Positions 17,848 to 27,770 of a stretch of 64,000 nt of DNA are shown one piece after another (the stretch's first letter is position 1; each line of letters starts with the position of its first letter). The notes beneath the pieces were generated by a model that saw only the letters and a program-made list of their open reading frames with translations, had not been told where the DNA came from and searched no databases. Source of the stretch: Gammaproteobacteria bacterium (GTDB lineage: Bacteria; Pseudomonadota; Gammaproteobacteria; Steroidobacterales; Woeseiaceae); NCBI GenBank assembly GCA_013151645.1, contig JAADHU010000028.1, positions 62,001 to 126,000 of the forward strand, given 5' to 3'. Made by a program: the position numbers and the translations under genes.

Positions 17848-18351
17848 CTACTCGCTCGTTTTCTTGCTTGCTTTCTTCTTAGCGACCTTTTTCGTCGCGG
17901 TCGTCTTCTCGGCCGTCTTTTTAGCCGCCGCCTTTTTCGCAGCCGGTTTTTTTGTGGCCGCTTTCTTTGCGGCCGGCTTTTCTACCGCCGGCTGCCTGGC
18001 TTCTGTTTTCTCGGCCGCTTTCCTGGGCGCTGCTTTACTGCCTGCACCGATAGCCGTTATCTCCACCTCGGTGAAAAACTGCCGGTGAGTGCCCTGGCGC
18101 AGGTAGTTTTTGCGTCGCCGAAATTTGACGACAGGCACCTTGCGGCTCTTACCCTGCCGCAACACCGTTGCGGTTACCGACGTTCCGGAAAGCAGTGGAC
18201 TGCCGACCTTGACATCACTGCCCTCACCCACGAGCAAAACCTCGTCAAAACTGACGCTGGCGCCTTCTTCGACGTCGAGTTTCTCGACCTGAAGGCGTTC
18301 GCCCGCCTTGGCTCGATATTGTTTACCGCCAGAGCGAAAAACTGCGTACAT
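17848..18351 (-). CDS. rplU: 50S ribosomal protein L21 with a long Lys/Ala-rich C-terminal tail
   Basis: Residues 1-~103 are a normal L21: 'MYAVFRSGGKQYRAKAGERL', 'VPVVKFRRRKNYLRQGTHRQFFTEVEI'. L21 binds 23S rRNA in the large subunit. A ~62-residue tail made of Ala-Lys-Lys units follows, such as 'KKAATKKPAAKKAAAKK', similar in composition to histone H1-like proteins. The family usually ends near 103 residues. The chosen ATG at 18351 has GGAG nine bases upstream; two codons earlier another ATG has poor spacing. It is the first gene of rplU-rpmA. Confidence 0.95.
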   Translation of the reverse strand: MYAVFRSGGKQYRAKAGERLQVEKLDVEEGASVSFDEVLLVGEGSDVKVGSPLLSGTSVTATVLRQGKSRKVPVVKFRRRKNYLRQGTHRQFFTEVEITAIGAGSKAAPRKAAEKTEARQPAVEKPAAKKAATKKPAAKKAAAKKTAEKTTATKKVAKKKASKKTSE

Positions 18352-18538
18352 TGTCATGTGCTCCATTTCGCAATTCGCAACTGATCGCAACTTGCTGAAA
18401 ATAATAAGGTTTGGGAAATTTGCTCGACCGATGACCGGCGTCAGGCGAGACCGCAGCCCCAACGGAGCCGGAATTCTATAGATTTGAGGCCTCCGGGTCA
18501 ACGCCGTAGCAAGGCAAATTCCACTTTAATTCAACGGC

Positions 18539-18568
18539 TTGCCATTCGGCCGAATTACTTCGTATTTT
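18539..18568 (+). promoter_or_regulatory. Candidate sigma-70 promoter of ispB
   Basis: TTGCCA (18539-18544) and TATTTT (18563-18568) are separated by 18 bp, about 48 bp upstream of the ispB ATG. The -35 box matches consensus at five of six bases and the -10 box at four. This is a match by eye only. Confidence 0.35.
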
Positions 18569-18615
18569 TGAACCAGTCGCTAAGAATCTGCTTTTCAGGC
18601 ATTATCGGCGACGCA

Positions 18616-19614
18616 ATGCAGCTCGCTGAAAATAAAACCGTTTCCACCACGTTTGACGACGTCAAAGACCTCGCCAACGCTGACATGCGCGCGGTCGATG
18701 CGTTGATCCGCGATAGCTTGAGCAGTGACGTCGATCTGGTTTCGCAAGTATCGGCCTATATCGTAACCAGCGGCGGCAAACGGCTGCGTCCGCTGATCGT
18801 GCTATTGGCAGCCAGAGCGCTGGGTTATACCGGCCGTCATCATATCAACGCGGCCGCGATTATCGAGTTCATACACACAGCAACACTGCTGCACGACGAC
18901 GTCGTCGACGATTCCGCGAGACGACGCGGGCAGGATACGGCGAATACAGTATTCGGCAACCAGGCCAGCGTGCTGGTCGGCGATTTCCTGTACTCACGGG
19001 CCTTTCAAATGATGGTCGATATCGGCCAGATGCCGGTCATGCAAATCCTCGCCGATGCGACCAATACCATCGCAGCCGGCGAGGTGATGCAACTGATGAA
19101 CGTACATGACCCTGACGTTAGTGAAGAAAACTACAGCTTGGTGATATACCGCAAGACGGCGCGGCTTTTCGAGGCCGGAGCGCAAATCGGCGCCATCCTG
19201 GCGAATCGGCAAGCAGGCGACGAGGCGGCGATGATCACCTACGGGCAATCGCTGGGAACCGCGTTCCAGTTGGTCGATGACGCACTCGATTACGACGCAT
19301 CGCCGGAGGAGTTGGGCAAAAACCTGGGCGACGACCTCGCGGAAGGAAAACCGACCTTGCCTCTGATCTATGCGATGCAAAAAGGCTCCGCCGCGGAACG
19401 CGCCATGATTCGCGCCGCCATCGAATCAGATGGCCTGGATAAATTGCAAGAAATTCAGGCCGTTATCGAGTCTACGGGCGCTCTGAAATACACAGCGGCA
19501 CGAGCCCAGGAAGCGGCCGACCAGGCCATCCAGGCGTTGGCGGGAATTCCCGCCTCCGATTACAAGGAAGCGATGATTACCATTGCGGACTTTGCGGTAA
19601 AACGACGTTCGTAA
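18616..19614 (+). CDS. ispB: Octaprenyl/polyprenyl diphosphate synthase
   Basis: The 332-residue trans-prenyltransferase makes the isoprenoid side chain of ubiquinone and related quinones. The first aspartate motif is 'LLHDDVVDDS' and the second is 'FQLVDDALDY'; both bind Mg-diphosphate. The 'SGGKRLRP' motif is also present. The frame is open upstream, but the ATG at 18616 gives the family length and N-terminus. It is divergent from rplU, the usual proteobacterial arrangement. The product is relevant to the rquA gene in this window, since rhodoquinone carries the same side chain. Confidence 0.94.
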   Translation: MQLAENKTVSTTFDDVKDLANADMRAVDALIRDSLSSDVDLVSQVSAYIVTSGGKRLRPLIVLLAARALGYTGRHHINAAAIIEFIHTATLLHDDVVDDSARRRGQDTANTVFGNQASVLVGDFLYSRAFQMMVDIGQMPVMQILADATNTIAAGEVMQLMNVHDPDVSEENYSLVIYRKTARLFEAGAQIGAILANRQAGDEAAMITYGQSLGTAFQLVDDALDYDASPEELGKNLGDDLAEGKPTLPLIYAMQKGSAAERAMIRAAIESDGLDKLQEIQAVIESTGALKYTAARAQEAADQAIQALAGIPASDYKEAMITIADFAVKRRS

Positions 19615-19700
19615 AACAGGCGTTTGCTCGCGATAACTATCCGACAACATTGGCCGTCGTTGTACAACGGCCCGCGTAAGACTCTCGTGGGGAAAGGAAA

Positions 19701-19778
<78 letters not shown>

Positions 19779-19834
19779 ACCGTGGGGCGCATATTACAAC
19801 AGGTCTGCCGCCAGCGCCACGCCCTGCGCCTGCG

Positions 19835-20908
19835 TCAGGGAATCGGGATAACGAACGAAAAGATCGACCCCTTGCCGGGTTCTGACTCCACCTCAATCCT
19901 GGTACGCAGCAACGTCAGACCCCGGTCAACGATCGAGAGGCCCAGCCCCCGACCGCCACCCTGGCCGACCGGGTCACTGTCCACTCGATAAAACTCATCG
20001 AAAATCATGGCCATCTTGTCGACCGCAATACCGATCCCGGAATCCTCTACCGTAATTCGCAAGCCGTCGCTTTCCCGCCGACAAGACACATCCACTTTTC
20101 CTTCGTTCGTATACCGAATAGCATTGGACAACAGCGATCGCAGAATTTGTGTCAGTAACTTTCCATCCGAGATCGCCACTTCCGAGTTCGCACCAAACTG
20201 CAGATGCAATCCCTTGGCTTGCGCCTGCGGTGAAAACTCCCCCTGTAGTCGCTGAAATATTTCCGTGATCGATACCTCCGTGAATTGCGGTTCCACATCG
20301 CCCGATTCCAGTTCACAAAACTCCAGAATGGAATTCAGAAGGTCACCGAGATGAGCAACAGCATCGTCTTGCTTTCTCGATATATCCTGTGCTTTTGATT
20401 CCACGACGTTTCTGCGCATTACGGCACCCAGCAAACTCAGTGTCTGCAAGTGTTGGCGCATGTCATTGCTGGTTGACTCCAGAAAACGGGATTTGGCGTT
20501 TCTGGCCCGATCCGTTTCCTCCTCGGCTTGTTGCAGAGCCTGCTCCGTCTTTTTCCGTTTCGAGAAAACCAGCCAACCGCCGACAATCGCCGTAAACCAG
20601 ATCAGGGACAATGCCAGAATCCGATTCGCGACGGCCATCCACGGAATACCGGCCGGTTCCGAAAACAGGTAGCCCAGTATCACCAGAACGGAAACGCCGA
20701 CGGCAACGACCAGCGCAGATCGCCAATGCGACAACCAAAGAGAAATGAGAACGACAGCGACATAGGCGACCCCGGCGGCAACCCCGAGTGGCAGCGATGC
20801 GATATCAATAACAAAAATACCGGCCGCCAACGCTATACAGATCAAGAAGATCCGCTTATTGAACTGTTCATCGAGGTATTTGGGCCTCTCGGTGTGCCCT
20901 TTCAACAT
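19835..20908 (-). CDS. Membrane histidine-kinase-like protein lacking the usual phospho-acceptor His
   Basis: The N-terminal ~115 residues contain four or five membrane helices without a large sensor domain. A short coiled coil and a dimerisation region follow, and then an intact HATPase domain: N box 'LLSNAIRYT', G1 'EDSGIGIA', F box 'IFDEFYRVD', G2 'GRGLGLSI'. In the H box, where relatives have 'SHDLRQPLQTL', this protein reads '[11 protein letters not shown]', so Asn replaces the His. It may still bind ATP, act as a pseudokinase, or use another residue. No response regulator lies beside it. ATG 20908 was preferred over GTG 20923. Confidence 0.85.
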   Translation of the reverse strand: MLKGHTERPKYLDEQFNKRIFLICIALAAGIFVIDIASLPLGVAAGVAYVAVVLISLWLSHWRSALVVAVGVSVLVILGYLFSEPAGIPWMAVANRILALSLIWFTAIVGGWLVFSKRKKTEQALQQAEEETDRARNAKSRFLESTSNDMRQHLQTLSLLGAVMRRNVVESKAQDISRKQDDAVAHLGDLLNSILEFCELESGDVEPQFTEVSITEIFQRLQGEFSPQAQAKGLHLQFGANSEVAISDGKLLTQILRSLLSNAIRYTNEGKVDVSCRRESDGLRITVEDSGIGIAVDKMAMIFDEFYRVDSDPVGQGGGRGLGLSIVDRGLTLLRTRIEVESEPGKGSIFSFVIPIP

Positions 20909-21156
20909 AATCGCGATCCCCACCCTGGTCTGTCCGTACGTACCAACAGGATGCGTCGGTCATACATACTCCGGAAATATACAATCTGACCGGCGCGTGT
21001 GGGTATACGTAAAAGCCGCTAGCCCGGGCCAGACCGCGGCGGCGGGAAGGGCCGAATATCCTTACGCTGACAGCGATTACGTGCCGGTTTGAATTCGTCA
21101 GCGCCAATACAGGATATTGAGCTAGAATCGAGCCAGAAAACTTTCCGGGGCGAAAC

Positions 21157-21999
21157 ATGTCGACGATATCTGCCTTTAGCCAGTCGCTTACCGACCTATT
21201 GCCAACGTTAGGCAGTGAGCGGTTCTCCGGCGCACTCGTCGATACCGTCCGGGGTTTGGTCCCCGTCGACGAGGCAAGCGTCATCGTGTATGAAAAAGCC
21301 AGCCTGCCATTCATTGAATACACCGACCCCGGCGCGTGGGCACAGCCAAACCTGGACACGTTTCTGAAAAGTGCATTTTTACTTGATCCTTATTTCATCG
21401 CGGCTTCGCGAGAAAAAAAGAGCGGGTTTTTTCGCCTTCGTGATCTGGCGCCGAGCGGATTTCGCCGGAGTGAGTATTATCGTGTGTACTATAAGAAATC
21501 ACGGCTACGCGATGAGTGCGGATACCTTTTCCCGTTGCAAGGTGGAGGATTCATCAATATTTCGCTGGGTCGAATCAGCATGCGAGCTTTTTCCAAGCCA
21601 CAACTGCGATTGCTGGAAGAAATCGCCCCGCTGATTGCTGTACTTTGTCGCATGCACTGGAAAACGGATCAACCGTATGGAGGTCCTGAAAAAAACCTGC
21701 GGGGACAGCTTGAGACAGCCCTGGGGTGTTTCGGTGCAAGCGTATTGACCCAGAGAGAAAGACAGGTAACGAATCTTATACTGCTTGGGCACACGACCAA
21801 AAAACTGGCGGAAGTCCTGAAAATATCACCTGAAACAGTGAAGCTTCATCGCAAACACGTGTATGCGAAACTCGATATACAGACCCAGTCCGAGTTGTTT
21901 TATTTGTTCATTGATTCATTGATGAGTATTGACGGGTATAACAGTGGCGACCCCTTGATCGCATATTCTCAGAAACCGGCCACATCGCCGGCAACCTGA
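21157..21999 (+). CDS. LuxR-family transcriptional regulator
   Basis: The C-terminal ~65 residues are a LuxR-type helix-turn-helix ('LTQRERQVTNLILLGHTTKKLAEVLKI', 'SPETVKLHRKHVYAKLDI'). The ~190-residue N-terminal part looks like a GAF-type sensory domain and has no receiver domain, so it is not a classic response regulator. The ligand is unknown. It is divergent from the histidine-kinase-like gene (gap ~250 bp) and convergent with the PuuA-like gene. It could regulate either neighbour, but the sequence shows no direct link. Confidence 0.85.
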   Translation: MSTISAFSQSLTDLLPTLGSERFSGALVDTVRGLVPVDEASVIVYEKASLPFIEYTDPGAWAQPNLDTFLKSAFLLDPYFIAASREKKSGFFRLRDLAPSGFRRSEYYRVYYKKSRLRDECGYLFPLQGGGFINISLGRISMRAFSKPQLRLLEEIAPLIAVLCRMHWKTDQPYGGPEKNLRGQLETALGCFGASVLTQRERQVTNLILLGHTTKKLAEVLKISPETVKLHRKHVYAKLDIQTQSELFYLFIDSLMSIDGYNSGDPLIAYSQKPATSPAT

Positions 22000-22014
22000 G
22001 CTTCGTCATCGGCT

Positions 22015-23367
22015 TCAAAGATACGTCTGATACTCAAACGGGGTCATGCGCCTGGCGAACTCAGCAATTTCCTGGCGCTTGGTTGACGCGTATATTCGCT
22101 GGAACTCCTGCCCCAGGTAGTTGCCAATAAATTCCGACTGACTGAACTTTTTCAACGCATCCGGCCAATTATTTGGCAATTCCGGTTCATGCTGCCTGTA
22201 AGCGTCGCCAACCACCGGCGATGCAGCTTGCAGTTCATTTTCAATGCCATACAACATGCCTGCCATGATGGCTGCAATAACCAGATGAGGACTCGCGTCA
22301 GCACCGGCCAGCCGATGTTCCAGGCGCATCGCTTTGTGACTGTCAGCAGGAACGCGCACGGCAACTGTTCGATTGTCGTAACCCCAGGTTGGTGCCATCG
22401 GTGCATGACTGTCCACCTGAAATCGGCGGTAGGAGTTCAAGTGTGGCGCGAACAGCAACATGCTGTCAGCCATGGTTGCCAGGCACCCCGCGATAGCCTG
22501 ACGCAAGAGGTCTCCACCTTCATCCGTACCGTTGTCGAACGCGTTGGCACCAATATCGTTGAGCAGGCTACAGTGCACATGCATTCCGCTACCGGCCAGT
22601 TCGGAAAACGGTTTGGCCATGAAGGATGCTCGCATATCATGTTGCCCCGCAACGCCCTTGATGGCACGCTGTAACAGCATGCCCTGGTCGGCCGCCAGCA
22701 GCGCATCGGCCTGGTGAAAAAGATTGATTTCATATTGCGACGGGGCCGCTTCGGTGATCAGCGTGTCTACTGGCAGGTTCTGCACAGCACATGCATCCCG
22801 GATGCCGTGCATCACGTCCGACACAGCCTGCATTGCATCGATACCGTAAGTTTCACCACCAAATGTCGTTTGCGTGTGTACAGGCCGGCCGGCCGCGTCG
22901 CAATCGTTCCGGAAAAGAAAAAACTCCATCTCGGTCGCCAGCACTGGCGTCAGACCATGCTGATTGAATCGTTTTGACAGCTGTCTCAGGATTACGCGGG
23001 GATCGTAGTTGCACGGTTCACCCGACACGTGCTTCAGCGACAACAGAATTTGTGCGGTGGGCCTCTTTAACCAGGGAACCAGGGCCAGCGAGTCCGCGTC
23101 CGCTTCACAAATTCCGTCTGCATCGCCGTCATCGTAAACCCACGCAAGCGGATCCCTGCCCCACACATCGAATCCCAGGGTGCTTAGCGGCATTTTCAGG
23201 CCGCCTGCAAATACCGTTTCGATTTTTGACCGGGGGATCCATTTCCCTCGCAATTTCCCATTGAGGTCAGGCAGAAAGGCCTCGACGATTTCGATGTCAG
23301 GGCTGGCGGACAATAGCTCCGTTAATTGTGGTGGAAGCGCGCTCTGTAGGGGCTCACTCCCACTCAT
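22015..23367 (-). CDS. Glutamine synthetase-family gamma-glutamylamine ligase (PuuA-like, 1)
   Basis: The 450-residue protein has the glutamine synthetase fold in the branch that ligates glutamate to amines such as putrescine. Metal and substrate residues are present: 'TEMEFFLF', 'APSQYEINL', 'GSGMHVHCSL', 'NSYRRF' and 'NRTVAVRVP', with the C-terminal 'EHRLAGADASPHL'. An early part 'DLNGKLRGKWIP' is typical of this branch. The ATG at 23367 overlaps the end of the TonB receptor gene by 14 bp, so the two are translated from one mRNA. Earlier in-frame starts would overlap more. The exact amine is not predictable. Confidence 0.88.
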   Translation of the reverse strand: MSGSEPLQSALPPQLTELLSASPDIEIVEAFLPDLNGKLRGKWIPRSKIETVFAGGLKMPLSTLGFDVWGRDPLAWVYDDGDADGICEADADSLALVPWLKRPTAQILLSLKHVSGEPCNYDPRVILRQLSKRFNQHGLTPVLATEMEFFLFRNDCDAAGRPVHTQTTFGGETYGIDAMQAVSDVMHGIRDACAVQNLPVDTLITEAAPSQYEINLFHQADALLAADQGMLLQRAIKGVAGQHDMRASFMAKPFSELAGSGMHVHCSLLNDIGANAFDNGTDEGGDLLRQAIAGCLATMADSMLLFAPHLNSYRRFQVDSHAPMAPTWGYDNRTVAVRVPADSHKAMRLEHRLAGADASPHLVIAAIMAGMLYGIENELQAASPVVGDAYRQHEPELPNNWPDALKKFSQSEFIGNYLGQEFQRIYASTKRQEIAEFARRMTPFEYQTYL

Positions 23368-25720
23368 AACTGAATCGAATGCCGTAGGTTCGCGGTCGTT
23401 GCGGACCAAAGAAATGTGACGGCAGTATGCCACCGTTGTTGTTCATGCCGTCGTAGGTAAATTCGTTGGTCAGATTCTCCACATACACGCTGCTTGACCA
23501 GCCACTGTCGGCGTAATAACCCGCACGAACAGCGACCAGCATGTTGGAATCAATCATCGTCTCCGGCAAACCGGCCCAGCCACCGCCGCGCTCGCTCTCC
23601 CAGAATGCCTCGACACTACCGGTGATTGCGCCGTTGCCGTAGGGGAAGTCCGCACTCAGGACAGCGGCACCGGACCATTCAGGTGCCCAGAAAAGGGAAC
23701 TACCCTCGCAACTGTCGGCGGTATCGCCATCGCAAACCTGTTGCACACCCTTTGCTTGCGTATCAAGCCAGCTAAGTGCGGCGTAAAAGTTCCAGTTGTC
23801 ACTTAGCCTGGACGTAACCGATCCCTCAAGGCCTTTGCCGTCCACCTGACCCACGTTCTCAACCGTATTGGCGCCGGAGTCGCCATCGAAAAAGCTGATC
23901 TGCAGATCCTTGTAGTCGTAGATAAATGCCGACAAGTCGATGTTTGTCGTGCCGTTGAAAACAGTGCCTTTGTAGCCCAGTTCATACGAATCCACCGTTT
24001 CCGGATTAAACGTTTTGGAGCGCGCACCCGAGGCCTGGGTAACATCCGTTGTACAACACCCTATCCGGTCGCCATTCGCGTCGACCAGCGCAAAACTGCC
24101 AAAGCCGCCCGATTTGAACCCTTCGGTATAGCTGGCAAAAAACAGATTGTCATCGTCGACGCGATAGCGGCCGACCACGCGTACCTGGGTATCGTCCCAG
24201 CTTTTCGAACTGCGGATGTCTCCATCGGTGGTGAAGCCGTAGGCGAATACCGGTCCGAACTGACTTTCCGGTGCCGGAACATTCAGGTTGAAGTTCTTTT
24301 TATCATCCGTGTAGCGTATCCCAAGACCAATATCAAACTGCTCCGTAACCTCGTAGTTCATATCCACATACGCAGCCCAGCCCGTAAACTCGCCCACTAC
24401 ACGACCCGGCTCGGTCAACAATCCGTCGGAACTCGGAGTGAATGGCGAGCCGTAGTAGGCATACAGACTGGCACAATCGGAAATGCCATTGCCCGGGTAG
24501 TAGTAGTTGCCGTAGTAATTACAAAAGACATCCTCGTCGCCTGACAGCGTAAACAGTGTGTCAATATTCTCTTTGTAGTAAGAAGCACCCGCGTACCAGG
24601 AGAACGGACCGTCTCCATTGGACGTCAAGCGCATTTCCTGCTGAAAATAGTCGCCTTTCTGATCCTGCAGGTAATCGCTAATCCGCAACGGCGTTCCGTC
24701 GTAGTCTTCTGTGTAGAAAAACTCATGGTCTTTAAAACCGGTATTGGACGTTAGTGTCGCCCAATCCATATCGTATTCAACTCTCAATCCCAGTGTCAGA
24801 ATATCCGCATTGTCGTTGTCACCGAGTGACTGATCCGAGTCGGCATCCCGTTTCGATCCCTGCGGTGTAATGCCGTTACCGAACACGTCCAGAAGATTCT
24901 CCCAGATCGCGCCTTCAGCGATCGCTCGATACACGGTGCCGGACTGTTCGCGTGTCTCGTATTCGACTTGCGTGTTTACCGTCAATCGCTCATTTTCAAA
25001 CGTGGTCGACCATCGCACCGCCTGTTTGCTGTGCTCGATCAGATCGTTGCCGTCGAATAGATTGTTGACGAAACCGTCTTCCTGCGACGAGTAGCCGGCA
25101 AGGCGCATGGCGAAAGTGTCTGATACCGGTATGTTAACGGCCCCCTCAAACACGAAATGCCCACGTTCGGCAACATCCAGCTCAATATAACCCGACGTTC
25201 CTCCATTCACTTCCGCTTGTCGTGTATAGACGTTGATCGCGCCACCAATGGAGTTACGACCGAACAGAAACCCCTGCGGACCACGAAGGATCTCCGCCCT
25301 GTCGATGTCGTAGAGACTGGTCACGGCCGATCCGTTTCGGCCTTCATACAAGTCATTCTTGAAAATCGCCGCGGAAGGATCGCCGCCAACACCAAAATCC
25401 TGGGTTCGGATGCCACGCACGCTGACAGCATCAATGAAACTGTCCTGGCTGTTGCCGGTAACACCCGGCGTAAACGAGATCAGGTCTTTAACGTCATTCA
25501 GGTTGACCGAGCGTGTGAAATCGCCCGACAACGCTGTGATTGCCAGCGGCACGTCCTGGACGGACTCGTCCCTCTTTGTGGCCGTGACAATGATCTCGTC
25601 AAGCACCTGCGCACTGGCCGGGCTACATAGCGTCGCGGTCACCAAAGCGGCCGTTACCGCAGCGGATACCGCCGTACGCTGCGGCCGAAATAGATTCGCA
25701 TTTGCTGTTTTTTGGTTCAT
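23354..25720 (-). CDS. TonB-dependent outer-membrane receptor
   Basis: The 788-residue protein has a signal peptide (to about residue 37), a TonB box region just before 'DEIIVTATKRDESVQDVPLAI', a plug domain ('GIRTQDFG', 'EILRGPQGFLFGRNSIGGAINV') and a 22-strand-type barrel ending in 'GIRFSYEWE'. It resembles the large group of receptors of marine gammaproteobacteria whose substrates are mostly unknown. The ATG at 25720 has GGGGGAG directly upstream; a GTG four codons earlier is possible. It overlaps the downstream PuuA-like gene, which points to uptake of an amine-containing or amino-acid-like compound. A 13-bp palindrome CATACggtGTATG lies upstream at 25754-25766. Confidence 0.92.
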   Translation of the reverse strand: MNQKTANANLFRPQRTAVSAAVTAALVTATLCSPASAQVLDEIIVTATKRDESVQDVPLAITALSGDFTRSVNLNDVKDLISFTPGVTGNSQDSFIDAVSVRGIRTQDFGVGGDPSAAIFKNDLYEGRNGSAVTSLYDIDRAEILRGPQGFLFGRNSIGGAINVYTRQAEVNGGTSGYIELDVAERGHFVFEGAVNIPVSDTFAMRLAGYSSQEDGFVNNLFDGNDLIEHSKQAVRWSTTFENERLTVNTQVEYETREQSGTVYRAIAEGAIWENLLDVFGNGITPQGSKRDADSDQSLGDNDNADILTLGLRVEYDMDWATLTSNTGFKDHEFFYTEDYDGTPLRISDYLQDQKGDYFQQEMRLTSNGDGPFSWYAGASYYKENIDTLFTLSGDEDVFCNYYGNYYYPGNGISDCASLYAYYGSPFTPSSDGLLTEPGRVVGEFTGWAAYVDMNYEVTEQFDIGLGIRYTDDKKNFNLNVPAPESQFGPVFAYGFTTDGDIRSSKSWDDTQVRVVGRYRVDDDNLFFASYTEGFKSGGFGSFALVDANGDRIGCCTTDVTQASGARSKTFNPETVDSYELGYKGTVFNGTTNIDLSAFIYDYKDLQISFFDGDSGANTVENVGQVDGKGLEGSVTSRLSDNWNFYAALSWLDTQAKGVQQVCDGDTADSCEGSSLFWAPEWSGAAVLSADFPYGNGAITGSVEAFWESERGGGWAGLPETMIDSNMLVAVRAGYYADSGWSSSVYVENLTNEFTYDGMNNNGGILPSHFFGPQRPRTYGIRFSYEWE

Positions 25721-25967
25721 GGTCTCCCCCACGGTCCGGCGAAATGATCAATACATACGGTGTATGACGGACGTTCGTTGTATTCAGGCGAATGTGCATT
25801 ACGACGATCCGGAGACCGACCGCTAGATCGCCCTTTCTACACCATGCTCAAAACTAACGAAATTGCTCTGTGGCAGATATACCCCGAAAGGGTTAATCGC
25901 ACGCCAACACACGCCGCAAATCGCGTCGACAGTGCACCTCGTGCGTTGTCACGCGAATTTCATATAA

Positions 25968-27557
25968 CTAGTCGATACCCTGTCGTGTCAACTCATCGCG
26001 CATCGACTCAAGCTGCTTTTCGTATTTTCGCCATCGACCGACGGACCGCGTATGGACCGGCTCGCGAACCTGTACAGCACTGGCGGTCGAAACGGCCTTG
26101 TTTTGCTCGTGAAAGCGCAGAGCGGCGTCCTCCCAGGGCAAACCCAGGTACTCGACAAGCTCTCGAGCATTGGGCTCCAGATCACTCACGGTACTTTCGT
26201 ACGAAATATCGTGAAAAGAACCGGAAAAACGTTCGCGCCAAACATCCATCAAACGCCGATACCGGGCGTGGTGTCGCGCCATTTCCCTGAGGTCGTAGGA
26301 ATGCAGATACGCGTCCGCAAACAACTGCTTGTAGCTTGAAAAACAGGCATCCATCGGATCCCGCTGCAGATGTACGATTTTCGCGTTCGGCAACGCTTTG
26401 AGAATGAGCGGAATCAACAAATAGTTTTGCGGCAATTTGTCGACGAACCTTGGCCTCGTTCCTCGCATGCGTTTGGTCGATTCCATATAGGTCGCACCTA
26501 TTCTCTTGCAGTCGACCCCAAGGCTCGCCTCGAAGAACCCCGCCGAGAACCGTTTCGGATCCTTGTGATCGCTCAAGCGGCGGATTGCCAGACTAAACTG
26601 TTGCAGTTCGCCGGCTGAATGAACGTGCGAATGGCTGCTGATTATTCGCTCGATCAATGTGGTACCGGTTCTCGGCTGTCCCAGGACGAATATCGGCGCT
26701 GCTGAATCGTCTCCGGTTGAACCGTCAGCAAGCCAGTCAGCCGTAAAATGTTTCTCCAGGAAAGCAAACATTTCAATCTCGGCGGCCTCGTCGTATGCAA
26801 CCGTTGTCCGTCTGACGGCGGCACCCCGACTGAATGCCTCAAACGCATCGTCCCACTCCTGCAAATCTTCCAGTTCCTTGCCAATACCGTAGTAATAAAA
26901 TGCCTGAACCCGCGGCGGCTGACTCTTCTGTGCAAGAAGCAATTGCATTTGCTCAATGTGTTGGCGATCTCTCGCCTTGCGAACGCTGGCTAGAGCCCAA
27001 TGCGCCTGTGGGCTATTTGCCTGCATTACAATGATCTCGCCAAGTGCTGTCTCCGCCTCGCCAGTCTCTCCGTGGTAAATGAGGTTGTTGGCCCGATTGA
27101 GCATGAAAGGCGGATGATCCGGCCGTGCAGTGGTCGCTTTTTCGAACCAGCTTCGCGCCAGGCCGTGCTCACCCATCAACGAGAAGATCGAACCCAGCAA
27201 ATCCTGAACCATGGGATCCTGCGGATCGTTCTTCGCCGCTTCGGCCAGTGCTGCGTCGGCCCGATTGACCTGACCGTCACTAATGAAAAGTTTGGCCAGG
27301 TGCGCCCATGCCGCCGAGTGATTCTTTTGCAGCTTCGTCACCGATGCGAACGCCCTGAATGCCGTGTCCCGGTCTTTTGCCTCAAGTGCGACTAACCCGA
27401 TCAGGAAGTGTCCCTGTACAAGATCCGGCTTGATTTCCAGAATACGTCTGCAGCAATCGCCCGCTTTCTGAAGCTGACCGCGCGACAATAAAACGAAACC
27501 TTCGCGCAGGAGCGCCTGGAGTTCTTCATTGTGGTTGGTGGGCGACTTCGCGCTCAT
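25968..27557 (-). CDS. TPR-repeat sulfotransferase family protein
   Basis: Residues ~1-240 are tetratricopeptide-like repeats (for example 'LLSRGQLQKAGDCCRRILEIKPDLVQGHFLIGL'). Residues ~285-520 are a sulfotransferase domain with the PAPS 5'-phosphate loop 'GQPRTGTTLIERII' and a 3'-phosphate-binding region near 'IVHLQRDPMDACFSSYKQLF'. The domain transfers sulfate from PAPS, but the acceptor is unknown. No signal peptide is visible, so it should be cytoplasmic. Genes of this type often lie beside TonB receptors in aquatic gammaproteobacteria, as here; the reason is not known to me. It is divergent from the transaminase gene. Confidence 0.85.
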   Translation of the reverse strand: MSAKSPTNHNEELQALLREGFVLLSRGQLQKAGDCCRRILEIKPDLVQGHFLIGLVALEAKDRDTAFRAFASVTKLQKNHSAAWAHLAKLFISDGQVNRADAALAEAAKNDPQDPMVQDLLGSIFSLMGEHGLARSWFEKATTARPDHPPFMLNRANNLIYHGETGEAETALGEIIVMQANSPQAHWALASVRKARDRQHIEQMQLLLAQKSQPPRVQAFYYYGIGKELEDLQEWDDAFEAFSRGAAVRRTTVAYDEAAEIEMFAFLEKHFTADWLADGSTGDDSAAPIFVLGQPRTGTTLIERIISSHSHVHSAGELQQFSLAIRRLSDHKDPKRFSAGFFEASLGVDCKRIGATYMESTKRMRGTRPRFVDKLPQNYLLIPLILKALPNAKIVHLQRDPMDACFSSYKQLFADAYLHSYDLREMARHHARYRRLMDVWRERFSGSFHDISYESTVSDLEPNARELVEYLGLPWEDAALRFHEQNKAVSTASAVQVREPVHTRSVGRWRKYEKQLESMRDELTRQGID

Positions 27558-27770
27558 AATTGCGTTTTCTTGTGACTTGTCCCTGGATGCAGGTTATGCG
27601 CTCGAGCACGCTGGTCGATATGATAGCCGTTACGAGCGATATCTGCACTGCGCCGCTCGTCGAACCTACCCGATTGGGGTACGGCATTCTGACAACGATA
27701 GTGTCAGCATAATGACGACCGGCAGGTTCTGCAGGCCTGGCCAGCCAATTTCTCGTGAGGTCTTCTAATT

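Noticed and set aside
17880-18020. Repetitive GCC/TTT-rich stretch as a possible satellite or CRISPR-like repeat
   Set aside because: It is the coding sequence of the Lys/Ala-rich L21 tail; the units are irregular and there are no spacers.
19640-19680. CGTTGTACAACG palindrome near the tRNA-Pro gene as an attachment site
   Set aside because: It is a short perfect palindrome, but there is no integrase and no partial tRNA copy elsewhere in the window.
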